Assembly (NCBI GenBank): GCA_911728435.2
Contig: OU452209.1
Span: forward strand, 13,684,869 to 13,748,868
Length of the DNA stretch: 64,000 nucleotides
Direction of reading: 5' to 3'
Source of the DNA: Apoderus coryli
Taxonomy: Eukaryota; Arthropoda; Insecta; Coleoptera; Attelabidae
A program made the position numbers and the translations under genes. Below the pieces are notes generated by a model, which was given only the letters and a program-made list of their open reading frames with translations, did not search any database and was not told where the DNA came from. Every line of letters starts with the position of its first letter. Positions within the stretch are counted from its first letter, which is position 1. Shown in pieces: positions 21,838 through 32,689 of the stretch.

Positions 21838-23060
21838 ATGTCATCTGGAACTGAGGGAATCACTTTGAAAATGTTGACTAATCTACCGGAATGCACATTA
21901 ATCATTTTCACATATTTAATTAACAAGTCATTCCAAAGTGGAATTTTTCCACAATGCCTGAAGACATCTATAATAATTCCTCTGCACAATGGCGGCGATA
22001 AGGATCAAGCTTCAAACTATCGTCCAATAGCACTTCTATCTACTCTATCCAAGATCATTGAAAGACTGGAGACTTCTATCATTTCTGCACAAATATGAAG
22101 TATTAACTAGCCACCAATTTGGATTTTTAGCTAACAAATGCACTAATGATCCTGTACTCTCTGTCTTTAACAATGTTTACTCCAACTTGAACAATCTCCA
22201 CTTTACAGCATTAATTTTCTCCAAAGCATTCGACTGTGTAAGTCATAACATCATAATTAACAAGATACAGCACTACGGAATTCGGGGGGTTCCACTGGAA
22301 TTGTTTAAGTCGTACCTTAGCAACAGAAGTCAGTGTGTGAGGGTCAATGCGGCTGTGTCTTCTTGCAGGCCGATGGATTGTGGAGATCCACAGGGTTTGG
22401 TGTTGGGTCCTATTTTGTTTTTGCTATTTATCAACGACATTACGTGCCTAGACATCAGCGGTAAAGTATGTATCTTTGCTGATGATACTAGTTTCACTTG
22501 GTGCGGCCCGGATAGTGTGGCTCTTCATAGTACCATATCTAAAGACTTAATCATCATCAAATCGTGGTGTGACTCTAACCTGTTGTGCTTGAACACTGCG
22601 AAAACAAAATATGTGTCATATAAAGGTGCACTGCAGTCTTTTGAACTTAATAATTCCATTATTGACGTCGTTTCTTCTGTGAAGTTTATGGGCCTTGTTG
22701 TTGACAGCTCCCTGAAGTGGAAGTTGCACATTGATGCGTTATCAAAAAAATTAAGCTCTGCCTGTTTTGCGTTAAGATCAGTTTCCAAAGAACTTAACTT
22801 GTCAACTTCCATAACAGTCTACTTTTCACTGTTCGAATTCCATCTTCGATACGCCCTCCCATTCTGGGGTACATGCTGTGCAACGCAATTTGGGCGTATT
22901 TTTAGATTACAAAAAAGAGCTATTCGATACTCTGAGAATGCACTATGGAGCCCATTGCCAGGACTTCTTCAGAAAATTTAAAATACTAACACTACCTTCC
23001 TTATTCATATTGGAATCGGTCTGCTTAATCCGCAAACACCTGTCAGATGTCTCTGAAAGA
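21838..23060 (+). pseudogene. Non-LTR reverse transcriptase, frameshifted, motif A Asp lost
   Basis: Plus-strand jockey-like RT in three frames. 21838-22098 has the pre-RT block HNGGDKDQASNYRPIALLST. 22058-22981 has FSKAFDCVSHNIIINKIQHY, DPQGLVLGPILFLLFINDI and CIFADDTSFTW (motif C intact), then SVKFMGLVVDSSLKW. 22878-23060 continues the tail with FKILTLPSLFILESVCLIRK. In motif A the normal L-D-x-S-K-A-F-D reads ALIFSKAFD, so a codon and the first catalytic Asp are missing. Frameshifts lie near 22080 and 22930. No 5' endonuclease is visible. Confidence 0.82.
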
Positions 23061-24716
23061 CCAAACAAGTATTGTACGGCATATTTTGGTATGATTTATT
23101 TTTATTCTTTTAAGAATTAGTTGAAGTTAAACCTGTTTCTTGCAATTTAATTGGTTTATATTAGTTTTGGGAAGACTATTATAAAAACAATCAAATTGCT
23201 CAGCGATTTGAGAACTAGTTCTGAAAAAGAATCAAGACAAGCCTATTATTTCCACCATTTACTGGTTTAACATTGGATGCATATTGAAGTTATCACTCGA
23301 CGTGTTGTTACGTCTTTATTCGACGTCAATTAGCTCTGACATATTTTCGTCATTTTCACGTATATTTTACGTCAAAATCACGTGCCTTGCTAGCTGGGTA
23401 ATTTATTATTAATGTAATAAATTTATATTTATTTATGGTATAATATGTTGACTTGCATTTCTGTATTAATTGTGTGCATACTTTAAGGTTGTCCACGTCA
23501 GTATTTCGGTTTCCTTTGTTAATAGAATAAAAAATTCCGTTCGATAAAAAATCTTAATTAAATTTACCGGAATTCCCCTCTGTAGCTACATCTACCCCAG
23601 GGTATTTGGAAACCTACCTATTTTCCCATTGTATACATACAAACAGCAATGACGATTTAGTTTAGAGCTTGTTCTCTGCAGATATAATTATAATAATTAT
23701 TATACTTGACATCGTTGTCGCCTGAAAACGTGCGCTCTCGCTCGTGATAACATCATAGGAAATTAATGTACGAATTTTGCCTTAATAGTGAAATTTAGCT
23801 GAAGGTAAGTATGTGTACATACACCCACTATTATAGTACTAGTGCTACACTTCTCTCTTGTAATGAATGTCGAATAGTGAAGCGATTAAATTTGCCTTTT
23901 CCAAAAATATTGTAGCAGAATGACGACAAATGGAAATAGCGTTTACAAGTTCAATCGCATTTTAGTTAAATGAGATTTCGTTTCATGAAAGTTGCAATTT
24001 AACTTTGTGTGCTGTGTAGAACAAAGTTGGAAATCAGAGGAATTATAGTGCATGTTGGTTTTATTTAAAGAGCGTGGTAAATATGGAGAAGAGCGAGACA
24101 TAGGATTGCTCTGAAAATTGGGTTTGGTTTAATTAGATCGCGCCAAATATATTCGTTTGTAATAATATGTAGAAATTCTTACATCGGATGTAGACGTTAT
24201 AATAAAAGGTCGATGTTTATGAAAAGAATTCTTATTTACCCCTTCAACTGAAGTTAGCGATGTTGCTACAGAACTCTGCTACCGTCAAACTTTTCCACTT
24301 TCCGTGTTTTTTTAAAGTTGCAAAGGAAGCACCTGCTCCAACAAGAAGGGTAGCTGATAGTGGCAGTACAAGTCTTTGGATTATCTATTTTAAGATATAC
24401 GACGCTATAATTGAAGGCACACTTCCTATAGTGTTTTTTCCAACCGGCTGTGCTGTACAGCGACCGTTTCTATATGTAAGAAAAATCTTCGTACCTTTGT
24501 TCCTATCGGTAATGCACATATTATGTCTCACTCGTCAAGAATGGAGAAACTTTTTGCGCCAGTCTTACTTTCTGGTATTGTAACAAGTAAAACAGACCCT
24601 TTATCTTGGAACTCGTACATAAATAAAACCAGGACTAGAACAGAGTAACTACTTATCAAATCTTTATTTTTATGAAAAACAAAACAAAATATTTAATCCG
24701 GTAAATTCTACGGTTA
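23061..24716. other. Non-coding interval
   Basis: The 107-codon plus-strand frame at 24260-24583 has no motif I know and is probably fortuitous. A sequence ending gaaggtaagtatg near 23806 resembles a splice donor, but no exon can be defined. Confidence 0.35.
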
Positions 24717-26120
24717 ATTGCAAATAATTTTCTTCATCTGTACAGGATCCGGTGAGAACATTTCTATGTTTTCGTAGATTATAGTGTCAATATCCTCAAT
24801 TTCAGGCCAAACAAATTTGATTATTAAATCTTAAAAACTTCACAACACATTCATGCTGAACTTTGTCTATTTCTACGATTTTCCCCGCAAAATATTTTAT
24901 GGTTTTCTTGGTATTGTATTTAAGTAATATCCAAGCATTTAATTCAAAGTTTTCCAACATTTCATCTGCCTGTTCTTCGTCAAGGAAATCTAAATCATTA
25001 TCATTCTCTTGGTACACAGGTTCTACTACTTTCGCTACTATTACTCCCTGTACTTCGAAACTTTTGGTTTTTGGGCTGCGTATTTGCTTGTGTTGGGCCC
25101 TTTTTTGCATTCCAACAGCTGATCTGCATCTCTATGCGTGATTACTTCAGCACCTTTTGCAACACGCCGTTTTTTTGTGACTTTAGCACTTATGGAGTTC
25201 TGTTTCACAGTTTCAAGTAGGAGGTCCTCAAATGAAACATTTGTTGGTCCAGAGTACACCTCAGATTTTTCTCCGTCAGTCGTGGTTTGAGATGACCCAT
25301 TGCTTGGCCCTGCTTCTAATATATCTCTGTCCAGAATGTCACTGTTAGCAGTTGTTTTGACAGTTACGCCAGTACTGGCTTTCTTTATATTTCCAAACCT
25401 TTTTAATGCTTCGGGACGGTATTTTTCTTTTAGAATAACTGTCGGATTAAAAGGATATTTTCCACCTTTCTTAAATCCATACTGAATAACAAGTGGATTA
25501 ATATTATTCCATATTTTTCGCACCTTCTCAGAAAATATTTTCTTGGGCAGTTTAATGCCTTGATTCTTTCTTTGGCAAGTAACTAATTCTTCGTCCCACG
25601 ATGTTTTAAATGGCCTAAATACAGAAAGATCGAGGGGCTGCAAAAGGTGAGAGGTATGCGGGGGATCGGTCATTTTCTTTCGTGAAAATTCCACCGCCTG
25701 GGGCTTCTAAATTCAAAGTTTATGCCGTTGTTGAATTGATAAACCAGTCAGCTCCTGGCATATTATTTTTAAATGGAGTCTTAACGTTATTTCTGGTAAC
25801 GTACTCTGCTTCAATAAACAACACTTCCTTTCTCGAGAGCCCAAACCCCCATTTCTCAAGCGTTTTAAGACTATTGAACAAAATCGTTTCATGTTCTAGT
25901 GAAATTGCCGAGTTTCTTCCAAGCGTTTGACTCTTTGACCCATGGGTTTCTTTAGCATGATCATGTAGTGTTGATTTGGGGATTTTACATTTTTTGATGC
26001 GCCGTGAAGAGTTATTAATCCTCTTTCCAATTCACTAATGGCATTTGCCAGGTCCTCTTTGGTGTAGTTGTCGGATTTTCTGATATAACTTCGGACCATT
26101 TTCAAACCTGTAAGGAACAA
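24717..26120 (-). pseudogene. Pogo/Tigger-type transposase with catalytic core deleted
   Basis: Minus-strand remnant. 26120-25970 encodes a psq-type helix-turn-helix: MVRSYIRKSDNYTKEDLANA, then ISELERGLITLHGASK. After a frameshift at about 25968 the homologous frame runs PKSTLHDHAKETHG, LSRKEVLFIEAEYV and NNMPGADWFINSTT (CENP-B-like second DNA-binding part). A large deletion follows, and the text resumes with PPHTSHLLQPLDLSVFRPFK, where LQPLD carries the third catalytic Asp of the DDE_1 domain. The first two Asp are gone. The tail continues across another frameshift at about 25075 and ends near 24717 with IDTIIYENIEMFSPDP. It cannot transpose. Confidence 0.82.
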
Positions 26121-26274
26121 AAATTTTTTTGTTGTTGTGCAGTAAATGCATTGGGGTAAGATCGGAAAAAAGCTGTTCGAACTTGCCCCTTACAATCTTA
26201 ATGGTGAAATATCGAATCAACTTATAATATAAGCCTTAAGTGAGGTTATGATTTACTAATCCAAACAGTTCATA

Positions 26275-26401
26275 AAGTTACGCCATTTATAACAGGCAAC
26301 AGCCGCATGCCGAAGAAATGCCTTCCAAAGGGAATCCGGGCGGGCAGCTAAGGAGGTACAAGGATGTTCTTACGACCAACATGAAGAAGGTAGTCCACAA
26401 A
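26275..26401 (+). pseudogene. C-terminal tail of an RTE/craniofacial-type RT, split by the LTR element
   Basis: The plus-strand reading has MPKKCLPK-like and GGQLRRYKDVLTTNMKKVVH text, matching the G-R-P-x-x-R-Y-K-D-x-L-K-x-D-L tail of RTE-like non-LTR retrotransposon proteins. It ends exactly at the LTR retrotransposon, whose CAAA target duplication lies at 26398-26401 and 31727-31730. A related tail occurs at 32690-32830. Confidence 0.6.
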
Positions 26402-26747
26402 TGTAGGCCTTTTTGTCGTTGTCTAGGGGTTAAAACACGTGACGTCTCAAAAAATGATTTAATCGAATACAAAATACAACGTGAAAATATGACAACTCGA
26501 TAAGAATAATTTAACTAACTAATGGAACAATAAAATTATGAAATAGCTAACGCACTTAGGTATATTGAATTTGAAAAATTGAAATTGTGCCGTTCTTCGT
26601 CAAACGTCAAAACCCGAATGACGTCGCATTACATTATTGTAATGACGTCGCACTTCATATGCTCTGTAGGGAGCGGCACAAATTAATTATATACGAAATA
26701 AATTAAATAATTAAGTAATTATACTTTTAAGATGAAAAATTCCTACA
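26402..26747 (-). repeat. 3' LTR (346 bp)
   Basis: Identical to the 5' LTR. The gag-pol stop codon lies only 10 bp before it, so there is almost no 3' UTR outside the LTR. Confidence 0.95.
26617..26652 (-). promoter_or_regulatory. Paired CRE-like motifs in the LTR
   Basis: aatgacgtcgca occurs twice, at 26617-26628 and 26641-26652, and again in the other LTR at 31596-31607 and 31620-31631. The core TGACGTC resembles an ATF/CREB-type site and a related cgtgacgtc lies at about 26437. A U3 enhancer role is inferred. Confidence 0.35.
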
Positions 26748-26757
26748 CTCGGCCATC
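26748..26757 (-). promoter_or_regulatory. Presumed polypurine tract before the 3' LTR
   Basis: On the element strand the bases before the 3' LTR read GGATGGCCGAG, purine-rich but interrupted by TGGCC. No better purine run is nearby, so plus-strand priming probably uses this weak tract. Confidence 0.4.
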
Positions 26758-29700
26758 CTAGTCAGAATCCGACTCGGATTCACTTTGATTCTCAACCCAC
26801 GTTTTGAGATATTCAGCACAAGTGGTAGTACGCATTGGTCCCTCGTGATTTCCCACCTTAATGACATCATAACGATCATTACCTTTTATTTTAGTAGTCT
26901 GATATGGTCCTAAAAATTTTCGTTTGACTTTCAAGCCTGGGCCAAATTGAGTTCGTTTAATAGCAACGAGGTCATTTTCCATGTAATTAAATGTCTTCCG
27001 CCTGCGCAAATTATAACTCTTCTTATTTTCGGTCTGTTCTTTAAGTATCTGTTCTTTACACACTGCTCTTAGATCTTCTCGTTGTTGACTAAATTGGTGA
27101 AGAATTTCTTTTTTCTTACATTTCTTTCTGTTTCCTAGTATACACGGTATACAATTTCTTATATACGCTTTTATCTTTTCTTTAATCTTCGGAATATAAA
27201 ACTCTCTTCTTATTAGTTCTTCAGTCTTTTTCACTGCAAAATGTCCAACTTCATGAGCGTTCCGTATAACTTCAGTCTGCATGGCTTTAGGTATCACTAA
27301 CAATTGCTGTTTTTTCTCGTATTTGTATAATATGCCATGATCAAGATAATAATCTTCGTAGTTTCCCGTTTTCAAAATTTCCTTAATCGCTTTCAAATGA
27401 TCATCTTTATCTTGAGCTAGCTTTATTCGCTCCATTATTCCATTTTCCTCTAAAATTGTCATAACTGCAGGGTATCGGCTTAAGGCATCTACATGTGCCA
27501 TTTGCGTTCCTCTTCGGTGTTCAATTTGGTAGTCATACTCTTCCAATAGTAGCGACCATCGTGCAACTCTCGTGGTAAGGTCTTTTTTATCCATTGTCTT
27601 CTGAAATGCAGAACAGTCGGTCACTATCTTAAATTTCGTACCTAAGAGGTATATCCGAAATTTTTTGACTGCTTGAATTATCGCAAGTACTTCTAACTCA
27701 TAACTGCTGTACTTTTCTTCCGCTAGTGTTGTCTTCTTGCTCATGTAGTATACTGGATGAAATTTTGAATCTATGTTAGATCGTTGCATTAAGCATGCGC
27801 CGTATCCGCTTTGACTAGCGTCAGTGTGTAGTTCTGTTTCACAACCTTGCTGGAATATATGTAAAACTGGTTCTTGTGTTAACAAATCCTGTAACGTCTT
27901 AAACGCACTTCTTTCAAGCTCACCAAATTTAAATTCAGTAGTTTTCCGTAATAAGTCACTTAGAGGTTTAGCTATTTTAGCGTAACCAGGTATGAATTTT
28001 CGAAAATAACCAGTTAAGCCTAAGTATGATTGAATTTGCTTAATGTTATTTGGTTCCGGAAAATTTCGAATAGCTATCGACTTTTCTTTGTTAGGTTGTA
28101 CTTTTCCATCTTCTATGATGAATCCTAAAAATTCCACTCTTCTTTTTAAAAACTGACACTTCTTCTTTTTAATGTCTAAACCGTAATCTTTCGCGACTTC
28201 TAATACTATTTTCAATCTCTCTATACCTTCATCTTCGTTAGAACTTAGGATAATGATATCATCCATGTAGTACATTACAAAATTGAGCCTTGTTAGTTCA
28301 CGGAATATGTGATTAATGAACCTTTGAAACACTGCAGCACTGTTACATAGTCCAAACGGACATCTCATGAATTCATATTGCCCGTTATGTGTCACAAACG
28401 ACGTATACTTCGTTGACTTATCTTCTACTGGTACGTGGAAAAATCCGTTCTTCAAATCTATAGTGCTAAACACTTTTGCATTTTGTAATTTGTCCAACAC
28501 ATCTTCAATCAGTGGCAAGGGAAACCTGTCTTTAATGATGTTTTTGTTTAATTTGCGATAGTCGCAACATATCCTAGTTCGACCATCTTTCTTCTTTACA
28601 AGGACTATGGGACTAGCAAAATCTGAGCAACTGGGTTTTACTATTCCATCCTGTAACCACTCTTCTATCTGGGTTTCAACTTCTAACTTCTCTGATACTG
28701 ACAATCTCCTTGGACCTTGATAAATTGGTTCTTCATTTTTCAAAATTATTTTCATTTCGATCTCTGTAGTCTTCGTTTTCTCTGGTTTATATTGTTCAAT
28801 AAGTTCTCTAACGACTTTCTTCTTTTCTTCATTTAGAATGTGATCTACATTGACTTCTGCTTCAAACTTTTCCTCTACTGCGATCTGCATAATGAAATTA
28901 TCTTTTTTCTTATGGATAATGATACCGTCATCCCTTATGTTTACTTCAGCTTCTTTTAGGATGTTATTTCCTACTATCATTTGGAATGATGTAGAAACTT
29001 TGGGTATCACATGAAATATAAGTTCAAATTCTTCATCGTTCACTGTTGCATTGGTACTAAATGCTCCCGACGTTTCAACCTTGTTTTCTCCCAAACCTTT
29101 CAGAGTTATTCGATCTTGTAACAATGGTATATTCTGGAAATGCTTATAATATACGTCCTCTCTTAATGTACAAATATCACTTCCAGTATCAAACAATGCT
29201 ACCAATTCGACGTCGGCTATTTTTACTTTAACGGCATTCTTTGGAGTAACTTCAATACAATTAACATTATTTGAACTTGTACTTCGCGTCGCATTTTTCA
29301 CAGTGCACTTCGATGAAACATGTCCATAACCGTTGCAGCTAAAACATTTGGTGCCTTTGGACTTATCTGGACAGTCTCGCGATTTATGACCTTTCGCTCC
29401 GCAGTTAAAACAACTAACTTGTTTTTCGTTGTTTTCTTTCTTTGCATTTTCTGTTTTCTTCTTATAATCGACTTCTTTCTTTGGTTTTATATATGTTGAG
29501 GTATTTTTCTTCTTCTGTATGCTATCATACAATTTAAGTTTTTCTTTAAATCCTGCAAAATCTCTCGCCCCATACAAAATCAATTTATTCGACGTTTCGT
29601 CCTGTATTCCGTCGATTATGTATTGAATTACAACTTCGGTTTCAATGCATACACGGCTTGATATTTCACGCATTTTCAACATGTATTCCTGTACAGATTC

Positions 29701-30684
29701 GTCAAATTTTTTCTTTCTCGTCATCAGCAGCTTATGTATTTGAGCACTGTTAACCTGTACGGCAAATTCATCAATTAAACGTTGTTTTAGTGTCGACCAC
29801 GATTTGATTCCTCTTTCTGACTGCACAAATAACTTGGCCAGTCCTGCTAGACATTTCTTTGCGTAGATCAGTTTCTGAAGTTCGTTCCAGCCCGTAATTT
29901 CCGCAACTTCTTCAAATTCGGATATCCACGAGTGGATCGGATAATCATCCTTTCCATCAAACGTTCTTAAGCTATCTTCAACATCTCTGAAGCTTAATGT
30001 GAATGTTTCTTGTTTTTTATTTCTTCTTACTTCATTACCTACTATGCTTTCATCACTGGATGTACCTCCAATGTGATTGTCGTCATTGTCCTTTCGTCTT
30101 CTTTCATATTGTTTTCGTCTTTGTTTTTCGTCTCTTCTTTGCTTCTCCTCGTCTTTTTGTCGTCTTATCTCGTCTTCTTTGTTTCTGTTTCGTCTTTCTT
30201 CAGCTCTATTACTTCTTTTTCGTCTTTCGTCTTCTGCTTGTTTTTCGTCTTTTGCTCGTCTTTCGTCTTCTGCGCGTCTTTCGTTTTCTTCTTCATCTTC
30301 ATTCTCTGACTCGTCATTATCTGTTCCGTTTTCTGCATCATCTTCAGGGTTTTCGTCATCGTCGTCATTTTTCGTGAAAGATATCAAGAAGGAACAAATG
30401 TACTCCACTAGTTTATTTTTATCAGATGTATAATTTAAATCAAGAACCTGACATATAGCGATTAAATCAGAAATATCTAAATTCAAACTTACCTCTTCAA
30501 CTTTTGCTAGATATTCGTCAGATTGATAATCAAATGTAAATCCTGAAAATTCACGCAACGCCTTTCTTACTTTTCTAGGCTCACCTTCATTACCAAAACA
30601 AATGTAGTGTAACGCTTTAACAACTTTAAATTTGCAACAGTTTATCTGATAATTTATATTATCAATTTTTCCTAAAGTGGCCAT
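26758..30684 (-). CDS. Fused gag-pol polyprotein, 1308 aa, integrase core absent
   Basis: Single uninterrupted frame. The gag part has a highly charged Glu/Arg/Lys/Asp region at about residues 110-200, then two CCHC zinc knuckles (CFNCGAKGHKSRDC and CFSCNGYGHVSSKC) near 424-460. The protease has ALFDTGSDICTL near 496. RT shows FSTIDLKNGFFHVPV and YYMDDIIIL near 805. RNase H begins with LHTDASQSGYGA near 950. The integrase zinc domain HEVGHFAVKK with CIPC is near 1140-1180. The DDE core should follow, but the frame passes directly from GNRKKCKKKE to LHQFSQQREDL and a C-terminal domain with LKVKRKFLGPYQTTK. The protein is otherwise complete and its neighbours are the element's own LTRs. Confidence 0.95.
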   Translation of the reverse strand: MATLGKIDNINYQINCCKFKVVKALHYICFGNEGEPRKVRKALREFSGFTFDYQSDEYLAKVEEVSLNLDISDLIAICQVLDLNYTSDKNKLVEYICSFLISFTKNDDDDENPEDDAENGTDNDESENEDEEENERRAEDERRAKDEKQAEDERRKRSNRAEERRNRNKEDEIRRQKDEEKQRRDEKQRRKQYERRRKDNDDNHIGGTSSDESIVGNEVRRNKKQETFTLSFRDVEDSLRTFDGKDDYPIHSWISEFEEVAEITGWNELQKLIYAKKCLAGLAKLFVQSERGIKSWSTLKQRLIDEFAVQVNSAQIHKLLMTRKKKFDESVQEYMLKMREISSRVCIETEVVIQYIIDGIQDETSNKLILYGARDFAGFKEKLKLYDSIQKKKNTSTYIKPKKEVDYKKKTENAKKENNEKQVSCFNCGAKGHKSRDCPDKSKGTKCFSCNGYGHVSSKCTVKNATRSTSSNNVNCIEVTPKNAVKVKIADVELVALFDTGSDICTLREDVYYKHFQNIPLLQDRITLKGLGENKVETSGAFSTNATVNDEEFELIFHVIPKVSTSFQMIVGNNILKEAEVNIRDDGIIIHKKKDNFIMQIAVEEKFEAEVNVDHILNEEKKKVVRELIEQYKPEKTKTTEIEMKIILKNEEPIYQGPRRLSVSEKLEVETQIEEWLQDGIVKPSCSDFASPIVLVKKKDGRTRICCDYRKLNKNIIKDRFPLPLIEDVLDKLQNAKVFSTIDLKNGFFHVPVEDKSTKYTSFVTHNGQYEFMRCPFGLCNSAAVFQRFINHIFRELTRLNFVMYYMDDIIILSSNEDEGIERLKIVLEVAKDYGLDIKKKKCQFLKRRVEFLGFIIEDGKVQPNKEKSIAIRNFPEPNNIKQIQSYLGLTGYFRKFIPGYAKIAKPLSDLLRKTTEFKFGELERSAFKTLQDLLTQEPVLHIFQQGCETELHTDASQSGYGACLMQRSNIDSKFHPVYYMSKKTTLAEEKYSSYELEVLAIIQAVKKFRIYLLGTKFKIVTDCSAFQKTMDKKDLTTRVARWSLLLEEYDYQIEHRRGTQMAHVDALSRYPAVMTILEENGIMERIKLAQDKDDHLKAIKEILKTGNYEDYYLDHGILYKYEKKQQLLVIPKAMQTEVIRNAHEVGHFAVKKTEELIRREFYIPKIKEKIKAYIRNCIPCILGNRKKCKKKEILHQFSQQREDLRAVCKEQILKEQTENKKSYNLRRRKTFNYMENDLVAIKRTQFGPGLKVKRKFLGPYQTTKIKGNDRYDVIKVGNHEGPMRTTTCAEYLKTWVENQSESESDSD

Positions 30685-31359
30685 CGTTAGGTATCTTTAA
30701 GACGTAGAAGTAAAATTACCTAAGTATCTTGGATAATATTTAAATCAAAATCGACAAAAGTTAAATAAATAATTTGGATTATAACAATAATTATACCTAT
30801 GTACGCGGCTTTACAATAATTATACTGAAAATAATCAAATTAAAGATTTATAAAACTAAATATCCGCAACAATAGCCAATGGAATCGTCAGCGATAAGTC
30901 GAAACGTCCGTGAAATAGTAAAAATTCGATCTCCTACCTTATAATCTTCTTTTATTATATGGTAACAAACTGTTATTGAAACTCGTCTTCTTCTGCTACT
31001 GCACCGATAATCGTCTAATTTTCGTATAGCTACTTGCAATCGCCCGGCTGATTTTGAACTTTTGAACGTATATTCGTCTTTACCTTAAAGAAGTTTACGC
31101 TTTGCCGCCAACCGCACACCAGCTACCAAATAGGATCATATACTCGTAATTCGGAAACAGCTTGAAAATCGTCTGAACCTCGTTTGTTTGTCTTCTCGTA
31201 CTACTTATCACGTTCGTATTTTCATGCGTTACTAACTTACGTATTATTCTGTTATCACACTATTCTTTATTTAGTACGTATTGATAAACCAAACTGTAAT
31301 TTGTATCCCTCACAATCTCTATCTGCACAATCTCTATCTCTATCCCTATCTCTATCTCT
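30685..31359 (-). other. 5' leader of the LTR retrotransposon
   Basis: About 675 nt between primer binding site and gag start, without an open frame. It presumably holds packaging signals. A tandem tctatctc run lies next to the primer site at 31331-31360. Confidence 0.6.
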
Positions 31360-31377
31360 ATCCCGGACGAGCCCCCA
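31360..31377 (-). promoter_or_regulatory. Primer binding site, tRNA-Pro type
   Basis: Three bases after the 5' LTR the element strand reads TGGGGGCTCGTCCGGGAT, 18 nt complementary to the 3' end of tRNA-Pro (the same primer site is known from murine leukaemia virus). This defines the 5' end of the element and its minus-strand orientation. Confidence 0.9.
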
Positions 31378-31380
31378 AAA

Positions 31381-31726
31381 TGTAGGCCTTTTTGTCGTTG
31401 TCTAGGGGTTAAAACACGTGACGTCTCAAAAAATGATTTAATCGAATACAAAATACAACGTGAAAATATGACAACTCGATAAGAATAATTTAACTAACTA
31501 ATGGAACAATAAAATTATGAAATAGCTAACGCACTTAGGTATATTGAATTTGAAAAATTGAAATTGTGCCGTTCTTCGTCAAACGTCAAAACCCGAATGA
31601 CGTCGCATTACATTATTGTAATGACGTCGCACTTCATATGCTCTGTAGGGAGCGGCACAAATTAATTATATACGAAATAAATTAAATAATTAAGTAATTA
31701 TACTTTTAAGATGAAAAATTCCTACA
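31381..31726 (-). repeat. 5' LTR (346 bp)
   Basis: It starts TG and ends CA on the element strand. It is identical to 26402-26747 and preceded by the CAAA target duplication. Confidence 0.95.
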
Positions 31727-32689
31727 CAAATATGGATTCAACTTATATATATAGATATAAATTCACTAAGCCAGATCTCACACCCTCGACCCTAGCAGCA
31801 CATAATTTTGCAAGGACTGGCTGTCAAACCGAACAATATTAATTTTGCAGCCATTAGCGAAAATCACCACATTCCTCTTTAATAGCTTGAAAATATCGAT
31901 TAATTCAGTAACGTAATATTCACCAAAGAATATTTGAATAATATAGTTAACGTTCTCCAGATTTAATTCCTTTAAATTTTTTCGTTTACATATTTTTAAA
32001 AGAATAAAGAGGAATTTATGACTTTCCAGCAAGGTTTTTCTTTATTTTCGTTTTGCAAAACCGGTTTTTTGCTAATCTGAAAATTTTAGTAGTAGATGTA
32101 GTGGGATTCGAATCTACAAGCTTCAATTATCTGCGACGAGTTGCGTAAATTTTAGTTTTTCATTCCTTCAAGGCTGCCAAATAATATTTAGAAAATTAAT
32201 TTATATTTATATTAAGCAACAAATCTAAAAAGAAAACTTTACACAAATCACCCTACCCTAGAGAAATCTCCAATTTCATTAAAATTCCATTATGATGATT
32301 CTTGTATGTTGTTTTTTTCTCGTCTACCTAAAGCAGCAAATCCAATTTAGAAACAGTTTAAATTTGGCGAAAATTATAACGTTTTAGAGTTCTGACACTT
32401 TAAAAGTTCTCTAGTCGTCGGCAACGGCGGCATGATGAGGATTCACTCAAGCAACCGTAATTCCATTTTAGTTAGATTCATTCCATGCAGCAATTATAAT
32501 ACTGAAAGAGGCTTTTATAAAATGTTGGAGTGCCAGTAGAGCAAAACGACATCTTTTCAGATGGGAATGTATCTCTCTTACGACGTGTCTATGTATTTTG
32601 TGGGGAAACCTGAACAGAGTAGGACTACGTTGATATAAATTAAACTTGTTAGAATTTGGAATTAATAGTCTTTTGCTGTCTTTCATCAA
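31727..32689. other. AT-rich non-coding interval
   Basis: This is the old insertion-site DNA on the far side of the LTR element. The 84-codon minus-strand frame at 31778-32032 has no recognised motif. Confidence 0.4.

Larger units (their letters stand above)
26402..31726 (-). mobile_element. Young Ty3/gypsy LTR retrotransposon lacking integrase core
   Basis: Complete 5325-bp insertion bounded by CAAA target duplications (26398-26401 and 31727-31730). The two 346-bp LTRs are identical by line-by-line reading, which implies very recent insertion. The minus-strand order is 5' LTR (31381-31726), primer binding site (31360-31377), a leader of about 675 nt, one gag-pol frame (26758-30684), a short purine-rich tract and the 3' LTR (26402-26747). 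The integrase catalytic core is missing in frame, so this copy must have been integrated by an integrase supplied in trans or have lost the core at insertion. Confidence 0.95.

Noticed and set aside
24260..24583. A 107-codon plus-strand frame as a host gene
   Set aside because: No recognisable domain, no plausible splice context that I can define, and an unremarkable length for AT-rich DNA of this size.
30003..30433. Several overlapping plus-strand frames rich in Phe, Leu and Ser
   Set aside because: They are antisense shadows of the charged Glu/Lys/Arg region of the gag-pol frame at 26758-30684.
32095..32125. Sequence gggattcgaatctac resembling a tRNA B box (possible tRNA gene or SINE)
   Set aside because: The T-arm stem does not pair on either strand, and no A box or acceptor stem is found at a suitable distance.
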